Source: a virus
Strand: one strand, 5' to 3'
DNA: 31,009 nt
IMG/VR virus record: IMGVR_UViG_3300021130_000012
Coordinates: 1 to 31,009 of that record
Of the stretch, positions 25,848 to 31,009 are shown in pieces. The translations under genes were made by a program, and so were the position numbers. The notes under the pieces are model-generated. The model did no database searches, was not told the origin of the DNA, and saw only the letters and a program-made list of their open reading frames with translations. The stretch's first letter is position 1. Each line of letters starts with the position of its first letter.

Positions 25848-26558
25848 ATGAAAATATTATATGTTATAGCTTTAATGCTGTTACCCTTTATTAGTGTTGC
25901 TCAAATCGGTTCTATTAAAACCGAACAATATCATGCCCGCTTTGAAAAAGGAATCTCATTAGATAGTGTTCTTAATTATAAGGACACTGTCAAAATTCCT
26001 ATTCAATTATTAAAAGTAGGAATCAATTCAGAACTATATGAAATGTATCCTGAATTAAAAGATAAACGTGTTGGTTTGGGTGTAACAAACATTGTAATTG
26101 AATTTTTAGAAGAAACCAATCGCTTTGTATTTACTGAAGATAAATTAGAAATCAAAGAAAGAATGATTGCTGAATATAAAGCATCAGCAAAAGGTTTTAC
26201 TGAAAATAAAATAGATGGTAAAGGTAAAATCAAATTAGCCAAATATTTTGTTTATATCGAAGTATATGACTTTTCAGTATCTGAAGATGAAATAGTAAAA
26301 GCTAAAGATGGATCTAAAGTTACTCAAACAACTCGTTTAGGTTTACAAATCAAGTTTGTAGATGCAGAATCAGGAGAAATAATAACTGGTAGTGATATGG
26401 GTGAGGCTTCAACTGTAAAAACATCTAATCTTTTAGGTGACATAGATGAAATTAAATTTAATCAATCCACAATAGGTATTTCTACTAAAAAAGCACTTGA
26501 ATCTGCTTCAGTAAATGTCATTTTAAAATTGATTAAAAAAGGTGTATTTAAAAACTAA
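25848..26558 (+). CDS. CsgG-family curli-secretion-like protein
   Basis: CsgG forms the outer-membrane pore that exports curli subunits. This 236-residue protein begins with a signal peptide ending SVAQ, so I chose the ATG at 25848 over a TTG seven codons upstream. CsgG-like features include GLGVTNIVIEFLEETNRF followed by a helix (the oligomer core), KYFVYIEVYDFSV, a GLQIKFVDAESGEIITGSDM strand pair typical of the family (RLVDxxTGE), and a C-terminal helix with STIGISTKKALESASVNVIL. The E. coli protein is a lipoprotein with Cys after the signal; here Gln occupies that place, so acylation is not expected. No CsgA-like curli repeat gene is present in the window. CsgG homologues have been noted in other marine phages. 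Confidence 0.75.
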   Translation: MKILYVIALMLLPFISVAQIGSIKTEQYHARFEKGISLDSVLNYKDTVKIPIQLLKVGINSELYEMYPELKDKRVGLGVTNIVIEFLEETNRFVFTEDKLEIKERMIAEYKASAKGFTENKIDGKGKIKLAKYFVYIEVYDFSVSEDEIVKAKDGSKVTQTTRLGLQIKFVDAESGEIITGSDMGEASTVKTSNLLGDIDEIKFNQSTIGISTKKALESASVNVILKLIKKGVFKN

Positions 26559-27681
26559 AATATTAATCTTATTAGTATTGTTTGGACTGACTTCTTATGG
26601 TCAGTCTTTTACATATTCCTATAAAGATCCATGTAATGGTACTTTAAAAACATTAATAATACCAGCAAGCCAAAATACAATATCTGTTACTTACTATAAT
26701 CAAATACAAACATTTAATATAAACGATTTTTCTAATGGTGTTTTTGATAAGTGGGTATCAAATACTTACAGTCAATATAGCGTTACATCTCCTTGTAGTG
26801 GATTAGCATTTACTGCTACTACTAAACAAAACCAAGAACTTACAGCTACATTAACCGGGCTAGTAACCACTTTAACAAACCTAAACTTCCCCGATCCTAA
26901 TACTCCAGACCCAGGTGAACCCGTTCCTACCCCTGATATTCCTTCAGGTAGTGGTTCTTCAGATGTATTAAGTGGTACAAGTAATAGTGTAACATCATCA
27001 AGTGGAGGTGGAAGCGATTCAAAACCATCTTCAAGTTCTAAAGACAAACCAGGAGCATTAAAACCAACAATTGTAGGTAGTTCAGATCTACTTGCTTTTA
27101 GCAATACAGATGCTTCTAAAGGTGGTAAAGTATCAGGTGGTTATACTTCTACAAGATGGGATGGTAAAGTATCTCATGGTATAATGTTTGATTATTCAAC
27201 TAATATCCAAGGTCCTAATATAACTGGATTTTATTCGTTTGCTAAAGGTAAAAGAATGAATTTGATATCAAATACTATTTCTATTGGTTTTAGTGGGAAA
27301 GGATTATTTTATAGTACATTAGCTGCTGGTCAACTTAGAAATTATAAAAAAATAAAAATAATAGGTTTATTAGCAGGTACGTATGGAGAAATGTATCAAC
27401 AAAAACTTATAGGTACTTCTATAATAACTGGTTTGATGTATGATATGAAAGTAGGTAAAAAAATAGCAATAAAATTTACAAATTTGTTTGTATATTCTCC
27501 TTACATGCAATATTACAATGATATGTTATTAAAATCACCTTATGTTATTTTACCTTCTATTGGTACAAATTTAAGCTTATCTAAATCATTTAAATTTAAT
27601 ATCAATGCAGGTGGTGCTTATCAAGTTAATAGCGGAGCTCTTAATTATACAATAACAATAGGAACAAGGTTAGCATTATGA
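26542..27681 (+). CDS. Exported protein with possible C-terminal outer-membrane barrel
   Basis: This 379-residue protein starts with GTG at 26542 inside the CsgG-like gene, giving a signal peptide ending SYGQ. No ATG is available before the mature part. Residues 22-95 form a small domain with two cysteine-containing segments (YSYKDPCNGTLK and SVTSPCSGL). Residues 112-170 are a Pro/Ser/Gly-rich linker. Residues 185-379 alternate hydrophobic and polar residues in many short strands (for example TISIGFSGKGLFYST and TIGTRLAL at the end), as in outer-membrane barrels. It may be a partner of the CsgG-like pore, but there is no clear CsgF or CsgE match. Stop and next start overlap as ATGA. Confidence 0.6.
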   Translation: MYLKTKILILLVLFGLTSYGQSFTYSYKDPCNGTLKTLIIPASQNTISVTYYNQIQTFNINDFSNGVFDKWVSNTYSQYSVTSPCSGLAFTATTKQNQELTATLTGLVTTLTNLNFPDPNTPDPGEPVPTPDIPSGSGSSDVLSGTSNSVTSSSGGGSDSKPSSSSKDKPGALKPTIVGSSDLLAFSNTDASKGGKVSGGYTSTRWDGKVSHGIMFDYSTNIQGPNITGFYSFAKGKRMNLISNTISIGFSGKGLFYSTLAAGQLRNYKKIKIIGLLAGTYGEMYQQKLIGTSIITGLMYDMKVGKKIAIKFTNLFVYSPYMQYYNDMLLKSPYVILPSIGTNLSLSKSFKFNINAGGAYQVNSGALNYTITIGTRLAL

Positions 27682-28838
27682 TAAAATATATTTTAACTAT
27701 ATTATTTACCTTATTTTCTCTAGCACTACTAGGACAAACATTTACTTATTCAGGATACATTTATAATGCTGATGGTAGTGGAGCAGGTAATGTTCCTGTT
27801 AAATTATATTCAAGAACCACCACCACCACTGTTGTAAGTAATTTAAATACAAAGATATACTCAACACACAATGGAAACGGTAGCACAAACCAGTACAACC
27901 AGTATGCAAGTACTGTAACCGATATGGGTTACTTTTTCAACACAGGATATAGCAACACTAGGTTAAACTGGTCCGGTACTTTACCTGCTACTACCGTGTT
28001 AAATTGGGGTACCTGGACTACTCTATATTATGCAGGAGCTAGTGTACCAAATGGAGGAGATTATTTTTCAACCGATGTTACAGCCACCTTTGTACCTAAA
28101 GAAACAGGTACATACTATTTTGGTGTTAATTCAGATGATGCTGGTGATATTTTAATAAACGGAAGTCTAGTTGCTTCTTATTATGGTGGTCATGGTATGG
28201 GAGGATATCAAATAGGTGGTATTTCTATGACAGCCGGCACATCTTATACCTTTGAAGCAAGACAACAAGAATATGGTGGTGGTGAAGGTTTGGCTGTTGC
28301 TTGGAAAAGACCATCTCAATCAACTTATACTTTACAAACAGACGAGATAGGAACTGCTACCACAACTACTTCTGCTTGGTCTTTATATGGGACTTACTAC
28401 ACAGATTCTACAGGTAAGTATACAATAAGTGTACCTACAAATTCTACCTTAAGTTGGCAATTAGAATTTGATGCTTATACTCCCTCTACAACATTACAAA
28501 TCTCAGATTTTATAGGTATAGACAATGTTATACTTAATAAAACAATATTAAATGGTTTACATTATTATCTATATGATTTAAATAGTACTAACAATATTAC
28601 AATATCAGATTTGTATTATATAGCAGGTAAAAAAAGTGGTAGATTTTCTACTTGGGGAAATTCATTTACCTCAAGATTATTTACTCCGTCTCAATATACT
28701 TCTATAACCTCAACAACATCAAATTTAAAATCTACTTATCCTGGTGTAACTCAAATTTTAATATCACCAGCAACAAGTGGAGGCACTGCAAATTATTATC
28801 TAATAGCCCCAGGTTATTCTGGAAAAGTAAATTATTAA
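27678..28838 (+). CDS. Exported PA14-domain protein with dockerin-like C-terminal module
   Basis: This 386-residue protein has a signal peptide ending LLGQ at residue 20. Residues 22-47 look like the first strands of a small beta-sandwich (YSGYIYNADGSGAGNVPVKL). Residues 55-220 contain a PA14 domain, a carbohydrate-binding fold found in adhesins and glycosidases, recognised by TGTYYFGVNSDDAGDILING and TFEARQQEYGGGEGLAVAWK. Residues 232-265 resume the sandwich (YTDSTGKYTISVP). Residues 273-386 parallel residues 250-370 of the 23565 protein, including NITISDLYYIAGKKSGRFSTW. It lacks the type IX sorting tail and stops at GKVNY. A surface adhesin or partner of the cohesin-like protein is plausible. 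Confidence 0.7.
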   Translation: MIKYILTILFTLFSLALLGQTFTYSGYIYNADGSGAGNVPVKLYSRTTTTTVVSNLNTKIYSTHNGNGSTNQYNQYASTVTDMGYFFNTGYSNTRLNWSGTLPATTVLNWGTWTTLYYAGASVPNGGDYFSTDVTATFVPKETGTYYFGVNSDDAGDILINGSLVASYYGGHGMGGYQIGGISMTAGTSYTFEARQQEYGGGEGLAVAWKRPSQSTYTLQTDEIGTATTTTSAWSLYGTYYTDSTGKYTISVPTNSTLSWQLEFDAYTPSTTLQISDFIGIDNVILNKTILNGLHYYLYDLNSTNNITISDLYYIAGKKSGRFSTWGNSFTSRLFTPSQYTSITSTTSNLKSTYPGVTQILISPATSGGTANYYLIAPGYSGKVNY

Positions 28839-28841
28839 AAT

Positions 28842-29288
28842 ATGAAAAAATTATTATTCGCTTTAATGTTAATTCCTACTCTATCATTTGGACAATGTGT
28901 AAGAGTTGATTCTGTTTGGTGTAACAAAAAAGTTAAACAAATAGGCACCAGAAGTGTTCTTTTAGGTGTAAAACAAATAACTGAAGAAATATTATCAGAA
29001 AAATATAAACTTTGTGATTCTAATGCAATTTCGGTTAAAATAGAAATATATAAAATAGGTATGCCTTCAAGCAATTTTAAAATAGCAGGCGCCGGAGAAG
29101 CCAAACAAACCACACAAGTTTACACTAGAATGTATTTTGGCGATAAAGTTGTAGAAGGATTAGGTGAATCTGAAACTAAAGCAGGTTACATACTTATTGA
29201 ATTAAATGACGATAAAATACCATTTAGTAATACAACAATAGGTAATGCATTAAAGAAATCAATACTCGATGCTTCCGGAAAATTATAA
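28842..29288 (+). CDS. Short exported protein with CsgG-like C-terminus
   Basis: This 148-residue protein has a signal peptide ending SFGQ, followed by Cys; the bases of a lipobox are not met, so signal peptidase I cleavage is expected. The C-terminal part (GLGESETKAGYILIELNDDK, then FSNTTIGNALKKSILDAS) parallels the C-terminus of the CsgG-family protein at 25848 (FNQSTIGISTKKALESAS). It also has a central strand region VKIEIYKIGMPSS. It could be a reduced CsgG-like subunit or a periplasmic partner of the pore. Its position, 3 bases after the PA14 gene, makes it the last member of the exported group. Confidence 0.6.
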   Translation: MKKLLFALMLIPTLSFGQCVRVDSVWCNKKVKQIGTRSVLLGVKQITEEILSEKYKLCDSNAISVKIEIYKIGMPSSNFKIAGAGEAKQTTQVYTRMYFGDKVVEGLGESETKAGYILIELNDDKIPFSNTTIGNALKKSILDASGKL

Positions 29289-29297
29289 TATTTATAA
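29286..29297 (+). promoter_or_regulatory. Intergenic TAATATTTATAA motif
   Basis: Full 12-base copy of the recurrent motif, starting at the stop codon of the preceding gene and ending 21 bases before the holin-like ATG. Candidate promoter for the lysis genes. Confidence 0.4.
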
Positions 29298-29318
29298 CAA
29301 ACAAAAACAAAACAGATT

Positions 29319-29615
29319 ATGAACTTTAAACAATGGATTATTGATCTTTTCAAAGATGAAAGAGGATCAACATCAGTAAAACCAGTAGTGGCCGTGATTG
29401 GCACTTTATTTCTTTGCGTAACTATGACATTAAACAGTTACACACATGAAGAATTTAAACCAGCTCCAGAATTAGTAAACGCTGTATTAGTTATAACAGC
29501 AATTGGTATGGGTGCTGATACTTTAGATAAATTCACTACAAAGAAACCAGACCCAATTACTCCAGCTGCTCCTGCTGAAACACCAACCCCAGAAGAAACA
29601 TCAACAGAAGCGTAA
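29319..29615 (+). CDS. Holin-like membrane protein
   Basis: This is a 98-residue protein with a short basic/acidic N-terminus (FKQWIIDLFKDERGS) and two membrane spans at about residues 22-41 (PVVAVIGTLFLCVTMTLNSY) and 51-67 (LVNAVLVITAIGMGADT). A hydrophilic Pro/Thr/Glu-rich tail follows. Two spans and small size fit class II holins, which open the inner membrane so that endolysin can reach peptidoglycan. The GH19 endolysin gene lies one gene downstream. Holin function is inferred from topology and context, since holins share little sequence. Confidence 0.65.
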   Translation: MNFKQWIIDLFKDERGSTSVKPVVAVIGTLFLCVTMTLNSYTHEEFKPAPELVNAVLVITAIGMGADTLDKFTTKKPDPITPAAPAETPTPEETSTEA

Positions 29616-30515
29616 ATGATAAAACTAACCAGTATCTTAAAGAGTATAGCAAATAAATCAACACTTAATGAGTGTGTTGTAGCAGCTATTAAACTCGGTA
29701 ATGACAAAATTTTAGCTAAAAATAGAGATCGCGCTTATGATCCTACTATTAAAATTATTCATGAGTTAATAGACGATATAGAAGTTTGTTATCTATATGA
29801 TGAAATTACCGATTACTCTGAAGGTATGAATGAGTATGGTATAGGTATTATAAATGCTTCATTAATGGTGGCTGAAGATGAAGCTCAAGGCACTATGCAA
29901 AGTAGTGAAAAAAATGATAAGAAAAAAACAGCTTCTCCATCATATGATGGTATGAAAATAAGACACGCCTTAGCTAACAAAAAATTATCTAAGGCGGTTC
30001 GTTCTATAGTATCATACCAAGGTGAAGACCCAAAAGAAGTAGGTATTAAAGGTGAAACTATAGTTTCTAATCCTAAATATACCTTTATCGTTGAACTTAC
30101 AAGTAAACATTTACCTGTAATTACAAAAATGAAACCTGACACTAAAGTAGTAGTACGAACAAATCATGGAATACACTATAAAGATGCAGGTTACACTAGT
30201 GGACCTAAAAGAGCATCATCTATTTCTAGAAAAGAAATAGCTCAAAAAGAGTTAGAAGACATAAAAAATGAAAATGAAATTCTTCCTGTATTGTCTAAAT
30301 CTATAACAACAGATAATTACAATAATCCTTATAGAACAGATAATAAATATGGAATGAATACAACATCACAAATTAAAATGAATCTAACTCAACTTACTTT
30401 TGAACTAGATTATGATGATGAACACAGCAAATTTGAAGGATACGAAAATAAACTCCCAGAAGGATATGAGCCTAAAATAAAGGTAAGATTTAAACAAACA
30501 GAATTACATAAATAA
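29616..30515 (+). CDS. Ntn-hydrolase-like protein (choloylglycine/acyltransferase type)
   Basis: This 299-residue protein has features of N-terminal-nucleophile amide hydrolases. C20 begins CVVAAIKLGNDKILAKNRDR, matching the pattern of a nucleophile Cys followed by a strand and an (G/K)N-R-D segment (N36, R37, D38). GMNEYGIGIINASLM at 70-84 matches the conserved GMNE-G segment, and VVRTNHGIHYKDAG further on matches the TNH segment of the penicillin acyltransferase/C45 group. If C20 is the nucleophile, removal of the first 19 residues would activate it. Substrate unknown: amidated cell-wall, lipid or signalling molecules are possible. It starts directly after the holin-like stop (TAAATG) and precedes the endolysin gene. 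No signal peptide is seen, so it probably acts in the cytoplasm or on the virion. Confidence 0.7.
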   Translation: MIKLTSILKSIANKSTLNECVVAAIKLGNDKILAKNRDRAYDPTIKIIHELIDDIEVCYLYDEITDYSEGMNEYGIGIINASLMVAEDEAQGTMQSSEKNDKKKTASPSYDGMKIRHALANKKLSKAVRSIVSYQGEDPKEVGIKGETIVSNPKYTFIVELTSKHLPVITKMKPDTKVVVRTNHGIHYKDAGYTSGPKRASSISRKEIAQKELEDIKNENEILPVLSKSITTDNYNNPYRTDNKYGMNTTSQIKMNLTQLTFELDYDDEHSKFEGYENKLPEGYEPKIKVRFKQTELHK

Positions 30516-30527
30516 AAAACAAATAAA

Positions 30528-31009
30528 ATGGATTTACAAAAACTAAAAGGACACGTTCCTGATTCGGTTATTGAAATGTTACCGGATACAATCGCGAAAT
30601 TTGAATTAAATACACCATTACGCTTAGCACACTTTTTAGCTCAAGCAGGTCATGAATCAGGTGGTTTTAAAGCATTAAATGAAAACCTAAATTATGGAGC
30701 TAAAGGTTTACGTAGCATCTTTGGAAAATATTTTCCTGATGACGCTAAAGCAGCTTTATATGAACGTAAACCTGAAAAAATAGCTAACTTAGTTTATGGT
30801 AATCGTATGGGTAATGGTCCTGAAACATCAGGTGATGGTTGGAAATTTCATGGTCGTGGATTTATTCAATTAACTGGTAAAGAAAATTATGCTGCTTTTA
30901 GTAAAGAAATAAATGAAGATTGCGTTACTAATCCAGATTTAATCGCAACTAAATATCCTTTAGCCTCTGCTGCTTGGTTTTTTCATAAAAATGGATTACA
31001 TAAAATAGC
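30528..31009 (+). CDS. GH19 endolysin (chitinase/lysozyme family), 3' truncated
   Basis: This partial ORF runs to the window edge (160 complete codons). It matches glycoside hydrolase family 19 endolysins: LAHFLAQAGHESGGFKALNEN holds the catalytic Glu (GHESGGF), NYGAKGLRSIFGKYFP and NRMGNGPETSGDGWKFHGRGFIQLTG give the conserved second catalytic region, and LASAAWFFHKNGL follows. These enzymes cut the glycan strands of peptidoglycan at lysis. There is no signal peptide, so it would need the holin to reach the wall. The ATG lies 12 bases after the preceding stop in an AAATAAAATG context. Confidence 0.88.
   Translation, partial: MDLQKLKGHVPDSVIEMLPDTIAKFELNTPLRLAHFLAQAGHESGGFKALNENLNYGAKGLRSIFGKYFPDDAKAALYERKPEKIANLVYGNRMGNGPETSGDGWKFHGRGFIQLTGKENYAAFSKEINEDCVTNPDLIATKYPLASAAWFFHKNGLHKI

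Noticed and set aside
26772-27104. 110-codon minus-strand ORF, and other minus-strand ORFs (for example 22250-22657, 13597-13875, 28835-29113)
   Set aside because: Each lies wholly or almost wholly inside a well-supported + strand gene, shows no domain or signal sequence, and has the residue composition of a shadow frame.
28652-28909. 85-codon + strand ORF spanning the PA14 gene end and the next gene
   Set aside because: It overlaps two better-supported genes in another frame, and its Asn/Ile/Tyr/Lys-rich composition is typical of A+T-rich shadow frames.
23565-29288. Bacterial chromosomal DNA joined to phage DNA (chimera or prophage border)
   Set aside because: Gene spacing, strand, A+T content and the same intergenic motif continue on both sides, no attachment site or integrase is seen, and phage lysis genes follow. 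A misassembly cannot be fully excluded without reads.
1758-29297. TAATATTTATAA elements read as T4 late promoters (TATAAATA) on the minus strand
   Set aside because: All genes are on the + strand, so promoters facing the other way would drive antisense RNA; the motif is better treated as a separate + strand element of unknown function.

Overview
This window looks like part of the genome of a contractile-tailed (myovirus) bacteriophage that infects a Bacteroidetes (Flavobacteria-like) host. All convincing genes lie on the + strand and are tightly packed, often with overlapping stops and starts, and no gap exceeds about 120 bases. The DNA is very A+T-rich. Starts are preceded by A-rich leaders instead of Shine-Dalgarno sequences. 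Five encoded proteins carry signal peptides that end just before Gln, as is typical of Bacteroidetes exports, and one carries a C-terminal sorting domain of the type IX secretion system, which is restricted to that phylum. No integrase, tRNA, rRNA, CRISPR array or insertion sequence was seen.

Region 1 (1-3173): host-contact proteins. A 5'-truncated tail-fibre-like gene and a second fibre-like gene share SASYAL repeats. The second also carries a YadA-type SHAEG repeat with a strict 14-residue period. Two small unknown genes lie between them and a small coiled-coil gene follows.

Region 2 (3234-15243): tail and baseplate. The order is sheath (gp18-like), tube (gp19-like), a gp26-like protein with an overlapping second ORF that is probably joined to it by programmed frameshifting, tape measure, a large tail/baseplate protein, a LysM/gp53-like wedge protein, a 918-residue hub-like protein ending in an M15 peptidase domain, and an unknown gene. 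The order gp26-gp51-tape measure resembles T4.

Region 3 (15278-23450): replication and nucleotide metabolism. It encodes a short, divergent family A DNA polymerase, an unknown protein, a ssDNA-binding protein, a UvsX/RecA recombinase, a 5'-3' exonuclease, a DnaB-type helicase and a B12-dependent (class II) ribonucleotide reductase. The roles match T4 gp32/UvsX/RNase H/gp41, but the polymerase is PolA-like instead of PolB.

Region 4 (23565-29288): the most unusual part, a run of predicted envelope or exported proteins. It holds a cohesin/dockerin-like protein with a type IX sorting tail, a small Ala/Pro-rich membrane protein, a CsgG-family protein, a protein with a possible C-terminal outer-membrane barrel, a PA14 protein whose C-terminal half is paralogous to the dockerin-like protein, and a short CsgG-like protein. 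It appears to be a phage-encoded programme for remodelling the host surface through the host's own export routes.

Region 5 (29319-31009): probable lysis region, with a holin-like two-span membrane protein, an Ntn-hydrolase-like protein and a GH19 endolysin cut by the window end. Hairpins resembling intrinsic terminators follow the tube gene, the frameshift pair, the ssDNA-binding gene and the reductase gene. A recurrent TAATATTTATAA-type motif lies in eight intergenic leaders and is a candidate phage promoter or processing element.
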